Shown here: piece after piece, positions 1-4,896 of the stretch
Layout of the letters: the number at the start of each line of letters is the position of its first letter
Position numbering within the stretch: the stretch's first letter is position 1
NCBI GenBank assembly: GCA_036297385.1
Contig: JAXJLD010000019.1
Location: 1 to 7,126, forward strand
Length of the DNA: 7,126 bases
Origin: Ventricola sp036297385
Lineage (GTDB): Bacteria; Bacillota; Clostridia; Christensenellales; Aristaeellaceae
Reading direction: 5' to 3'
Notes under the pieces: generated by a model
Databases searched by the model: none
The model's input: only the letters and a program-made list of their open reading frames with translations
Told to the model about the DNA's origin: nothing
Made by a program: the position numbers and the translations under genes

Positions 1-16
1 ATTTCATCCCCAAACC

Positions 17-37
17 CCTTCTTCGCTTCGCGCTTAT
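17..37 (-). repeat. Fragment of the right-end intergenic repeat, inverted
   Basis: These 21 bases match the reverse complement of 6849-6869 at 20 of 21 positions (the difference is at position 22). The matching segment at 6849-6869 is the left edge of the structured repeat copy at 6858. Just to the left (10-18) is a C-rich stretch with AAA in its middle, which resembles the inverted GGGTTTGGG part of the repeat, as if the CTGAGGG hairpin module between the two were missing. The element probably continues beyond the left edge of the window. Similarity is seen directly; membership in one family is inferred. Confidence 0.5.
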
Positions 38-135
38 TCACCGTTTTGATCAGAAAACAGGATCAATAGCTGAATTTCTTGACGGCTATCGCAGTTTTAT
101 TGCCTATTCAACTTTCAGCACTTTTTTTGCATCAC

Positions 136-166
136 AAAAGGGGCCGAAGCCTCTGCTTCGACCCCT
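136..166 (-). terminator. Rho-independent terminator of the Hsp20 gene
   Basis: Read on the minus strand, a 12-bp stem (AGGGGTCGAAGC with GCTTCGGCCCCT, loop AGAG) is followed by TTTT. The only non-Watson-Crick position (144/161) is a U-G wobble on the minus strand but a C-A mismatch on the plus strand, which supports minus-strand use. It begins 44 nt after the Hsp20 stop codon. Confidence 0.85.
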
Positions 167-210
167 GCGGTGCGCCATACAGCGCACGCTTTTCCATTTC
201 TATTTGTTGC

Positions 211-618
211 TTACTCGATGGCGATGAAGTGATTCTCCTCCACCTTCGGTGTTTCCACCTTCTTAGGCACATAGAGCTTCAGCACGCCATCTTCAAACGC
301 CGCACGCACATCCTCGTGCTTAACGTGCTCGCCCACATAAAACGTCCTCTGGCAAGTACCCATGAACCGCTCACTGCGGATCACGCGGCCGCCGTCGCCC
401 TGCACGTCTTGATCGGCGCTGCGCTCCGCCTTGATGGTCAGGTAACCATCCTTCAGCTCCGCCTTGATGTCCTCCTTCTTGAAGCCGGGCAGCTCCATGT
501 GCAGCTCGTAATGGTCGTCATACTCGCGCACATCGCTGCTCATCATCCGCGGTGCAGCCGCAGCGCTCGGGGCAAACATATCATCAAACATATCAGAAAA
601 CACATGACTCAGCAGCAT
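211..618 (-). CDS. Hsp20 family small heat-shock protein
   Basis: A 135-residue ATP-independent holdase chaperone of the alpha-crystallin/Hsp20 family, which forms cytoplasmic oligomers and binds unfolding proteins during stress. The alpha-crystallin domain runs from about residue 27 to 120: it has ELPGF at 42-46, the KDGYLTI strand at 57-62, the F-x-D-G-V-L signature at 108-113 and YVPKK after it. The C-terminal tail carries the I-x-I anchoring motif as I132-A-I134. The N-terminal arm is short and Phe/Met-rich with an Ala stretch, as in many clostridial homologues. The reading frame is open further upstream, but the start at 618 is chosen because AGGAGG (627-632) sits 8 nt before it and the promoter is at 707-735. 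The gene is monocistronic, with a terminator just after it. The CIRCE element in the promoter implies HrcA repression relieved by heat. Family assignment is very secure. Confidence 0.95.
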   Translation of the reverse strand: MLLSHVFSDMFDDMFAPSAAAAPRMMSSDVREYDDHYELHMELPGFKKEDIKAELKDGYLTIKAERSADQDVQGDGGRVIRSERFMGTCQRTFYVGEHVKHEDVRAAFEDGVLKLYVPKKVETPKVEENHFIAIE

Positions 619-706
619 ATTCAATTCCTCCTTACAGGCTTCATGCCGGTTGCAAAACGGTCGCCCGGAGGTCATTCTCCGTGGCTTTCTTCCGTTTACG
701 CGGTGT

Positions 707-735
707 ATTATAGTCCTTTGCTTTAGCACTGTCAA
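707..735 (-). promoter_or_regulatory. Sigma-A promoter of the Hsp20 gene
   Basis: On the minus strand, TTGACA (730-735) and TATAAT (707-712) are separated by exactly 17 nt; both hexamers are perfect. Transcription should begin near 700, giving a leader of about 80 nt before the start codon at 618. Confidence 0.88.
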
Positions 736-749
736 TAGTTGAGTGCCAA
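723..749 (-). promoter_or_regulatory. CIRCE operator (HrcA binding site)
   Basis: TTAGCACTG, nine bases, GAGTGCCAA: 16 of 18 arm positions match the CIRCE consensus TTAGCACTC-N9-GAGTGCTAA. It fully covers the -35 box of the Hsp20 promoter (730-735), so a bound HrcA repressor would block RNA polymerase. CIRCE is classically found before groES and dnaK operons; its use on an Hsp20 gene places this chaperone in the same HrcA regulon. hrcA itself is not in the window. Confidence 0.88.
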
Positions 750-876
750 TTGATTTTGTTGACATAACAAATTAAAAAATTGAATTATTCCTTTATTTTT
801 CATTCATCTATCATATTCTTCTGTGGATAAGTCACCTTGTTTTTGGTCTTTTGGTCAAAGAAAGTCAAATATCTTC

Positions 877-908
877 ATGCGCTTTTTCATCGAAAAAAGC
901 GCATTTTT
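877..908 (+). terminator. Strong plus-strand terminator with no obvious gene
   Basis: ATGCGCTTTTT (877-887) pairs perfectly with AAAAAGCGCAT (894-904) around a 6-nt loop, and the stem runs straight into five T (904-908). The minus strand has no T-run after the stem, so it is a plus-strand terminator. No plus-strand gene precedes it in the window, so it either ends an unannotated short RNA or insulates the following gene from read-through. Confidence 0.75.
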
Positions 909-941
909 CTTCCGATGGGGTACGCGCTTTGCTGCACCGTC

Positions 942-970
942 TTGACGCATAGGCCGGAATGCTGTATGCT
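942..970 (+). promoter_or_regulatory. Probable promoter of the 118-residue hypothetical gene
   Basis: TTGACG (942-947), a 17-nt spacer and TATGCT (965-970). The -35 matches five of six consensus bases and the -10 four of six. It would start transcription near 977, about 28 nt before the start codon at 1005. Confidence 0.6.
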
Positions 971-1004
971 GGCATGAAGAAAACGACTTGGGAGGTTTGA
1001 ATAA

Positions 1005-1361
1005 ATGGATGTTTCCCCGCAGGAAATCGCCGCCGCGCTGACACTGATTGACGCAAGCCTGACCAACTGCGAAAATGCACAGCGCAGGCTGAAGGAAGGC
1101 ACCGCTTCGCACAGCCTCTCCGTCCATCGGATCAAGGCTCTGCGCATCGCTCGCACCCTGCTTCTGCATAAAACTCACACCTTCACACCCGATGAGCTGG
1201 ACGCAGCGCGCGTTCAGCTTCTGTCCATCCGCAGCAAGAGCGAAACCGGACTTGCACACGCGCAACCGGGCAGCGGCACGCATACGCGCTTTTCCCGTAT
1301 CATAGCGGCAATGAACACGGTGCTTATCCATCTGGATGCCGCAATGGAAGCACACGCATGA
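1005..1361 (+). CDS. Hypothetical protein, small soluble helical
   Basis: I do not recognise this 118-residue protein. It has no signal peptide, no membrane segment and only one Cys (residue 24). The composition is Ala/Leu/Arg-rich and suggests an all-helical fold: a first helix at about 5-30, a basic helix at about 38-54 with the pattern SLSVHRIKALRIAR, a third beginning with TPDELDAARVQL at about 61-75, and a last helix at about 93-116. The net charge of the middle is positive, so nucleic-acid or partner binding is possible, but this is speculation. The start at 1005 is supported by GGAGGT at 991-996 with 8-nt spacing. It has its own promoter (942-970) and its stop is 18 nt before the -35 box of the next gene, with no separate terminator. 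Overlapping minus-strand frames here lack ribosome binding sites. Confidence 0.75.
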   Translation: MDVSPQEIAAALTLIDASLTNCENAQRRLKEGTASHSLSVHRIKALRIARTLLLHKTHTFTPDELDAARVQLLSIRSKSETGLAHAQPGSGTHTRFSRIIAAMNTVLIHLDAAMEAHA

Positions 1362-1370
1362 TCAGCACAT

Positions 1371-1400
1371 CCCTTTTTCTTGACAGTTGTCAGGAAAGGG
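1371..1400. promoter_or_regulatory. Palindrome embedded in a promoter, candidate operator
   Basis: CCCTTT (1371-1376) pairs with AAAGGG (1395-1400) and CTTGACA (1379-1385) with TGTCAGG (1388-1394, one G-T pair), leaving a 2-nt centre and a 2-nt bulge. The dyad covers the -35 box and most of the spacer of the promoter at 1380-1408. It has no T-run after it, so it is not a standard terminator for the upstream gene. A repressor or activator site is the likeliest reading, with no regulator identified. Confidence 0.45.
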
Positions 1401-1408
1401 TGTATAAT
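1380..1408 (+). promoter_or_regulatory. Consensus sigma-A promoter of the small membrane protein
   Basis: TTGACA (1380-1385), exactly 17 nt, TATAAT (1403-1408): both hexamers are perfect. Transcription should start near 1415, giving a leader of about 38 nt to the ATG at 1453. Such a strong core promoter for a 78-residue membrane protein implies either high expression or tight repression through the overlapping palindrome. Confidence 0.88.
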
Positions 1409-1418
1409 CTCTTCGTTC

Positions 1419-1434
1419 GTTAGAATATGCTAAC
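1419..1434. promoter_or_regulatory. 16-bp imperfect palindrome in the leader, candidate operator
   Basis: GTTAG (1419-1423) and CTAAC (1430-1434) flank AATATG, giving a 16-bp dyad with a single mismatched pair. It begins a few bases after the predicted transcription start of the membrane protein gene and ends 3-4 nt before its ribosome binding site. The position suits a repressor site. No known regulator is assigned. Confidence 0.35.
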
Positions 1435-1452
1435 TCTAAAGGAGGGTGTCGT

Positions 1453-1689
1453 ATGATTCAGACCTGCATCGGCGGTTTTCTCTTTCTCAGCGGTACAATC
1501 GGGCTGAGTATTCAGCTTGCAGCAGCTTCCGCCTATCCCCTGAACAGTTGGGTCACACCGCCCGGACGGATGATCTGTGCGCTGCTGGAGAGCGGGCTGT
1601 GGGTCGCCTCGATTGGCTTCTTCCTCGTCCTGCTCGTCGGCGCGGTGCTGCTCTGGCGTGCGTATCATGGTGAGCGCCGCAATGGGTGA
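1453..1689 (+). CDS. Small two-helix membrane protein, hypothetical
   Basis: A 78-residue protein of unknown function. Two hydrophobic segments are visible: about residues 4-28 (Gly/Ala/Ser-rich, uncharged) and about 46-68 (ending LLVGAVLLW). They are joined by a loop with PLNSWVTPPGR at 29-39. The C-terminus RAYHGERRNG is basic, so by the positive-inside rule it should face the cytoplasm. With two helices the N-terminus would then also be cytoplasmic. The start is fixed by AAAGGAGG (1438-1445) 7 nt before the ATG; an alternative ATG at 1446 in another frame lies on the ribosome binding site and is rejected. The gene has a perfect consensus promoter with two palindromes, and stands alone. It is convergent with the minus-strand operon. 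Function could be envelope stress or a toxin-like or regulatory small membrane protein; nothing in the sequence decides this. Confidence 0.8.
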   Translation: MIQTCIGGFLFLSGTIGLSIQLAAASAYPLNSWVTPPGRMICALLESGLWVASIGFFLVLLVGAVLLWRAYHGERRNG

Positions 1690-1716
1690 GCGCCGTTCAC
1701 CCCATCTCCATAGAAT

Positions 1717-1756
1717 GAAACCCCGTCAAGGCATCCATGTTCCCTGACAGGGTTTC
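1717..1756 (-). other. Long hairpin in the convergent intergenic region
   Basis: GAAACCC (1717-1723) pairs with GGGTTTC (1750-1756), GTCA (1725-1728) with TGAC (1745-1748) and GG (1730-1731) with CC (1742-1743), around a 10-nt loop. The two remaining positions (1724/1749 and 1729/1744) are A-C mismatches on the plus strand but G-U wobbles on the minus strand, so as minus-strand RNA this is a continuous stem of about 15 bp. No T-run follows on either strand, so terminator function is uncertain; it may be a backup end or a 3'-end stabiliser. Confidence 0.5.
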
Positions 1757-1792
1757 CCGCATGATCGTTTGAATGAAAACCGTATAATGCCA

Positions 1793-1835
1793 GAAACAAA
1801 GACCCCACCGCCCGGCAATCGGGCGGCGGGGTCTT
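1793..1835 (-). terminator. Rho-independent terminator of the gtrA-to-rpiB operon
   Basis: On the minus strand, GACCCC-G-CCGCCCG pairs with CGGGCGG-T-GGGGTC around the loop ATTGC. This is a 14-bp stem with one G-U wobble that would be an A-C mismatch on the plus strand. It is followed by TTTGTTTC (1793-1800). It lies about 150 nt beyond the rpiB stop at 1985. Some activity for plus-strand transcripts from the small membrane protein is possible but there is no good T-run in that direction. Confidence 0.85.
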
Positions 1836-1886
1836 CATGATGCTCGAGCGCTTGTTTCTCGGCACATGATGCCTGTTTCTGAATTG

Positions 1887-1976
1887 AAAATCCCTGCGCG
1901 AAGCCGCGTCAGGCCACGCTTAGCTTACCGACGGCTTGACGAAAGCACTTCGCGCCAGATAGCGTGCTTAGATTTT
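1887..1976. repeat. Large imperfect palindrome, possible REP- or MITE-like element
   Basis: Nested inverted arms are visible: AAAATC (1887-1892) with GATTTT (1971-1976); CTGCGCGAAG (1894-1903) with CTTCGCGCCAG (1948-1958, one bulged base); and CGTCAGGCC (1907-1915) with GGCTTGACG (1933-1941, one G-T pair). About 12 nt (1959-1970) are unpaired on the right side, where AGCGTG (1961-1966) could alternatively pair with CACGCT (1915-1920). It lies between the rpiB stop and the operon terminator, so it would be transcribed as the 3' part of the operon mRNA. Only one copy is in the window, so repeat status is inferred from the shape and the AT-rich ends. Confidence 0.5.
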
Positions 1977-1984
1977 AATCCACC

Positions 1985-2440
1985 TTACTCGGCAGAAAGA
2001 TCCTCGCCCGCTTCGATGGCCATGATCTGCTCCACGCGGCGCTGATGGCGGCCGCCCTCATAGTCGGTGGTCAGGAAGATTTCGGCAATCATCTTGCCCA
2101 GATCTGCGCCCACCACACGTGCGCCCATGGCGAGCATATTCGCATCGTTGTGCTTGCGGGTCATCTTCGCGCTGTAACAATCCGAAACGCAGGCGCAGCG
2201 GATGCCCTTCACCTTGTTGGCGGCCATGGAAATGCCGATGCCCGTGCCGCAGCACAGGATGCCGCGCTCACATTCGCCGGCGGCGACAGCCTTCGCCGCA
2301 CGCTGGGCGTACACCGCATAATCGCAGCTCGCCTCGGTGTAGGTGCCGAAATCCTTGTACGGCAGGTTCATGCTCTCCAGCAGCGTCATGATTTCCTTCT
2401 TCAGCGGCAGACCCGCGTGGTCACTAGCCAGTGCAATCAT
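1985..2440 (-). CDS. rpiB: Ribose-5-phosphate isomerase B
   Basis: A 151-residue cytosolic enzyme of the RpiB/LacAB family that interconverts ribose-5-phosphate and ribulose-5-phosphate in the non-oxidative pentose phosphate pathway. Seen in sequence: the SDHAG phosphosugar motif at 6-10, the catalytic-loop motif C64-GTGIG-69 followed by SMAANK, the KHNDAN stretch with His97 as expected acid/base, and GGRH with R131/H132 plus R135 near the C-terminus. The length is usual for the family. The start at 2440 is preferred over an in-frame ATG 27 nt upstream because AGGAGG (2448-2453) is 7 nt before it and the family begins at MIALASDHAG. It is the last gene of the operon, 94 nt after the cysteine-rich gene, with a hairpin in that gap and no strong promoter of its own. 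The family also includes LacA/LacB and allose isomerases, but the single-subunit form and Cys64 favour RpiB. Confidence 0.95.
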   Translation of the reverse strand: MIALASDHAGLPLKKEIMTLLESMNLPYKDFGTYTEASCDYAVYAQRAAKAVAAGECERGILCCGTGIGISMAANKVKGIRCACVSDCYSAKMTRKHNDANMLAMGARVVGADLGKMIAEIFLTTDYEGGRHQRRVEQIMAIEAGEDLSAE

Positions 2441-2472
2441 CGTTGTTCCTCCTGTTGATTGGTTCATATCTG

Positions 2473-2492
2473 CATCCGTTTATGAACGGATG
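2473..2492. other. Perfect 8-bp hairpin in the rpiB leader
   Basis: CATCCGTT and AACGGATG flank TATG in the 94-nt gap before rpiB. No T-run follows on the minus strand, so it is not a standard terminator. It could be a processing or stability element that sets rpiB levels relative to the upstream genes, or a protein site; this is inference. Confidence 0.4.
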
Positions 2493-2534
2493 AGTTTAGC
2501 ATTTGGGCTGCAAGTACGGCTTTCCAGCCGTCTA

Positions 2535-2774
2535 TCAGTCAATCATTTCCTCCGGGCGCAGCGGTTCTCGGGCGGGCAGACCAGCCTCCTCCTGCGCCTC
2601 CTGCTCCGCCGCGTGATCGACAAAGACCAGATGTTTCAGATCCTCCCGGCTCACCACCGTATTCGTGCCCATGCACGCACGGCAGCGGAACAGGCACTCC
2701 GGACACACGCAGCCGAAGTCCTTTCCCTCGGACTGAATCATATATGCCCCACATTCCGGGCATCCGCATCTCAC
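2535..2774 (-). CDS. Small zinc-ribbon-like protein with eight cysteines
   Basis: A 79-residue protein with eight Cys in the first 34 residues: C3, C5, C8, C22, C24, C27, C31 and C34. The motif C-x-C-P-E-C occurs twice (3-8 and 22-27, 19 residues apart), followed by C31-R-A-C34. This is typical of metal-binding zinc ribbons, with enough ligands for two zinc ions; an iron-sulfur site cannot be excluded. The second half (residues 43-79) is acidic and rich in Glu and Ala, without Cys. No membrane segment or signal is present. The start is a GTG at 2774, chosen because AGGAGG (2783-2788) is 8 nt upstream and no in-frame ATG would keep the first CxCxxC motif. It follows proA by 28 nt in the same operon. 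The function is unknown: possibly a partner or regulator rather than an enzyme. Confidence 0.8.
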   Translation of the reverse strand: MRCGCPECGAYMIQSEGKDFGCVCPECLFRCRACMGTNTVVSREDLKHLVFVDHAAEQEAQEEAGLPAREPLRPEEMID

Positions 2775-2802
2775 GACGAATTCCTCCTTTGCCTTCCGGC
2801 TG

Positions 2803-4107
2803 TCAGATCAGCTTTTTGTGGGTGAATGTGCGCTTCTTCCCCGCAAAATCCGCCACCACATCGCCGTGGCCGCGCAGAATATACTTATAAGAGCAAAGCC
2901 CCTCCAGCCCCATCGGGCCACGCGCATGAATCTTTCCAGTGGAAATGCCCACCTCCGCGCCAAAGCCGTAGCGGAAGCCATCAGCAAAGCGCGTGGAGCA
3001 GTTCTGGTACACGCCTGCGGAATCCACCAGCGCGAAGAAGCGTGCCGCCGCCTGCTCATCCTCCGTCACGATGCAGTCCGTGTGATGGGAGCCATAGCGG
3101 TTGATGTGCGCAATCGCCTCCTCCAGCGAATCGACGATGTGAATGGCGATCACGTTATCCAGATATTCCGCTTTCCAGTCCGCCTCATCGGCGCTCTCGC
3201 AGGGAATTCCCGGCATCAGCGCCTGTGCGCGTGCGTCGGCCTTCATCCGCACACCCGCCACATGAAGCGCACCCGCCACCACGGGCAGCGCCGTCGCCGC
3301 CGCATCCTTGTGAACCAGCAGCGTTTCTACCGCATTGCAGGCCGCCGGATACTGCGTCTTGGCATCCACCGTTACACGCGCCGCCATCTGCGCATCGCAC
3401 GCCGCGTCGAGGTACACATGGCACACGCCGTCGCTGTGGCCCAGCACCGGAATGCGGCTGTTGTCCATGATGTAGCGCACAAAGGCATTGGAGCCGCGCG
3501 GAATGATGAGGTCGATGTATTCATCCATCGCCAGCATCGCGCCGACCTCCTCGCGCGTGGTCAGCAGCCCTGCCCAGCCCTCGGGCATACCTGCCGCCTC
3601 GCTCGCTGCCTTCATCGTCTCAAACAGCGCCTGATTGGAGTGCATGGCCTCGCGTCCGCCCTTGAGCAGCACGGCATTGCCGCTCTTGAGGCAGAGCCCC
3701 GCAATCTGCACCAGCGCATCCGGACGAGACTCAAAGATCACGCCGATCACGCCGATGGGGCAGGCCACGCGGGAGAGCACCAGCCCATCCGCCAGCTCCG
3801 TGCGCATCTGCTCATGCCCAATGGGATCATCCATCCGCGCCAGCGCACGCAGACCCGCGCACACATCTGCCAACTTGCTCTCGTCAAAGCGCAGGCGCTT
3901 GAGCGCAGGGGCAGCCAGCCCCTCCGCCTCTGCCGCCTGCATATCCAGCGCGTTGGCGGCAAAAATCGCTTCGCGATTCGCCTCCAGCGCATCAGCCACC
4001 GCTTTCAGCGCATGATTGCGCGCCTCACCGGCAGAAGCCGCCAGCAGAAAACTTGCCTGCTTGGCTGCCTGTGCGCTCATCAGCGTGCTTTCCGTTCTTT
4101 CACTCAT
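2803..4107 (-). CDS. proA: Gamma-glutamyl phosphate reductase
   Basis: A 434-residue cytosolic NADPH-dependent enzyme of the aldehyde dehydrogenase superfamily. It reduces gamma-glutamyl phosphate to glutamate-5-semialdehyde, the second step of proline synthesis. The length is normal. Seen: the cofactor-domain motif PIGVIGVIFESRPD at 117-130, NAVLLKGGREA at 144-154, PRGSN at 203-207, the catalytic region YPAACNAVETLLVH with Cys257, and the ProA signature from V325 to I346 including INRYGSHHTD. GAEVGIST and RGPMGLEGL follow near the C-terminus. The ATG at 4107 overlaps the LCP-like stop by four bases (ATGA), and AGGAGG lies 7 nt upstream inside that gene, indicating translational coupling. The usual partner proB (glutamate-5-kinase) is not next to it on either side in the window, so it is presumably elsewhere on the chromosome. 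All key residues are intact and the enzyme should be active. Confidence 0.97.
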   Translation of the reverse strand: MSERTESTLMSAQAAKQASFLLAASAGEARNHALKAVADALEANREAIFAANALDMQAAEAEGLAAPALKRLRFDESKLADVCAGLRALARMDDPIGHEQMRTELADGLVLSRVACPIGVIGVIFESRPDALVQIAGLCLKSGNAVLLKGGREAMHSNQALFETMKAASEAAGMPEGWAGLLTTREEVGAMLAMDEYIDLIIPRGSNAFVRYIMDNSRIPVLGHSDGVCHVYLDAACDAQMAARVTVDAKTQYPAACNAVETLLVHKDAAATALPVVAGALHVAGVRMKADARAQALMPGIPCESADEADWKAEYLDNVIAIHIVDSLEEAIAHINRYGSHHTDCIVTEDEQAAARFFALVDSAGVYQNCSTRFADGFRYGFGAEVGISTGKIHARGPMGLEGLCSYKYILRGHGDVVADFAGKKRTFTHKKLI

Positions 4108-4886
4108 TCATATACCTCCTTGTAGAAGGCCGTGCGCATCTCCTCCATCGGCATATCGCTCATCAGCAGCAGCTCGCGCCGATCGCTGCCCGCACGGAAG
4201 GCGCTGAGCATCGTCACCGCCGCCATGGGGTTGAGGTTCGTGTCCATGGCAGAGAGCAGCTTCTTGCCCATGCCCAGCAGATTCGTGCCGCCCGCGCGGC
4301 GCAGACCCTGCTGAAGCAGATCCATGAACACCATGTAGCAGCGGTTCTTCTCCCGGTAGTCGCTGTCCAGCCGGATGCGCACATACCGCAGCACATCCTC
4401 GCCGCCCAGCGAGTTATCGCCCGCCCATGTATTCAGGAGAGCGGCCTCCTCTTCATTGAGCCACAGATTCAGCGTGCCGATCTCATCCACAAGCTGCGGC
4501 AGCATACTGATGTCCAGCGCCACATAGGTGCTGATGTTCAGGTTGAGCAGCTCGTTCACCGTCCGCGCCGTCAGGTAGCCACGGCTCTGCGCATCGCCCA
4601 GCGCGTATACATCGCCCAGCGTCATCTCGCCCGCCTCCGGCACATTCACCGGCGTGGCGCACTCCACGTTGGTCATGACGCTGCGTCCCGTCTTGCTGTC
4701 GATGGACGCAATCATCATCGCGTTGGTCGTATCCCCGTCCTGCATGATAACCAGCACGTTGTTCACGCGCTTATCCAGCTCCCGGTTGAGCGTCAGATCC
4801 CGCTTGCTCACGGCAATCTCACCCAGCGCACAGGCGCACACGCCCATCAGGCACAGCGCCAGCAGCGCGGCAGCAAATTTCTTCAT
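4104..4886 (-). CDS. LCP-like (LytR-Cps2A-Psr) exported protein, degenerate
   Basis: A 260-residue protein resembling LCP phosphotransferases, which attach teichoic acids or capsule polymers to peptidoglycan. Residues 1-21 form a signal peptide (MKK, then a Leu/Ala-rich core, possible cleavage after A-C-A at 18-20); VCAC at 16-19 is a poor lipobox. LCP-like features: NNVLVIMQDGDTTNAMMIASIDSKTG at 42-67 split as strand-loop-strand, TARTVNELLNLNISTYVALDI at 106-126, and YVRIRLDSDY at 168-177 with R170, R172, D174, D176, R178 and R182. Missing or altered: the Arg-Asp motif normally following the second strand is replaced by TNVECATP, and the usual Arg-Gln after the last Arg is absent. There is no classic N-terminal cytoplasmic tail plus membrane anchor. 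The start has AAGGAGG overlapping the gtrA stop. It lies 10 nt after gtrA and overlaps proA by ATGA. Best described as LCP-like with doubtful catalysis. Confidence 0.75.
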   Translation of the reverse strand: MKKFAAALLALCLMGVCACALGEIAVSKRDLTLNRELDKRVNNVLVIMQDGDTTNAMMIASIDSKTGRSVMTNVECATPVNVPEAGEMTLGDVYALGDAQSRGYLTARTVNELLNLNISTYVALDISMLPQLVDEIGTLNLWLNEEEAALLNTWAGDNSLGGEDVLRYVRIRLDSDYREKNRCYMVFMDLLQQGLRRAGGTNLLGMGKKLLSAMDTNLNPMAAVTMLSAFRAGSDRRELLLMSDMPMEEMRTAFYKEVYE

Positions 4887-4896
4887 CGCGTCCTCC

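Larger units (their letters stand above)
750..1004. other. Intergenic region between the Hsp20 promoter and the 118-residue gene
   Basis: Together with the Hsp20 leader (619-706) this makes 386 bases without a gene. The stretch 765-870 is strikingly AT-rich compared with the rest of the window. It contains a TTGACA at 759-764 on the plus strand with only a weak -10 candidate (AATTAT, 783-788, 18-nt spacer), then the plus-strand terminator at 877-908 and the promoter of the next gene at 942-970. A short transcript from about 795 to 908 is possible but unproven. No convincing small ORF with a ribosome binding site was found. Confidence 0.4.

Noticed and set aside
46..66. Inverted repeat TTGATC-N9-GATCAA
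   Set aside because: Six-base arms with no adjacent promoter or T-run; it can arise by chance in AT-rich intergenic DNA.
79..726. 215-residue plus-strand frame over the Hsp20 gene
   Set aside because: It is antisense to a clear Hsp20 gene, starts without a ribosome binding site and runs through that gene's terminator and promoter.
823..945. Small plus-strand frame starting at GTG 823 or ATG 877
   Set aside because: No ribosome binding site, and the frame crosses the strong terminator at 877-908.
2818..4125. 435-residue plus-strand frame opposite proA
   Set aside because: A long antisense frame caused by GC-rich codons; it is rich in Arg, His and Ala with no domain pattern, while proA on the other strand is intact.
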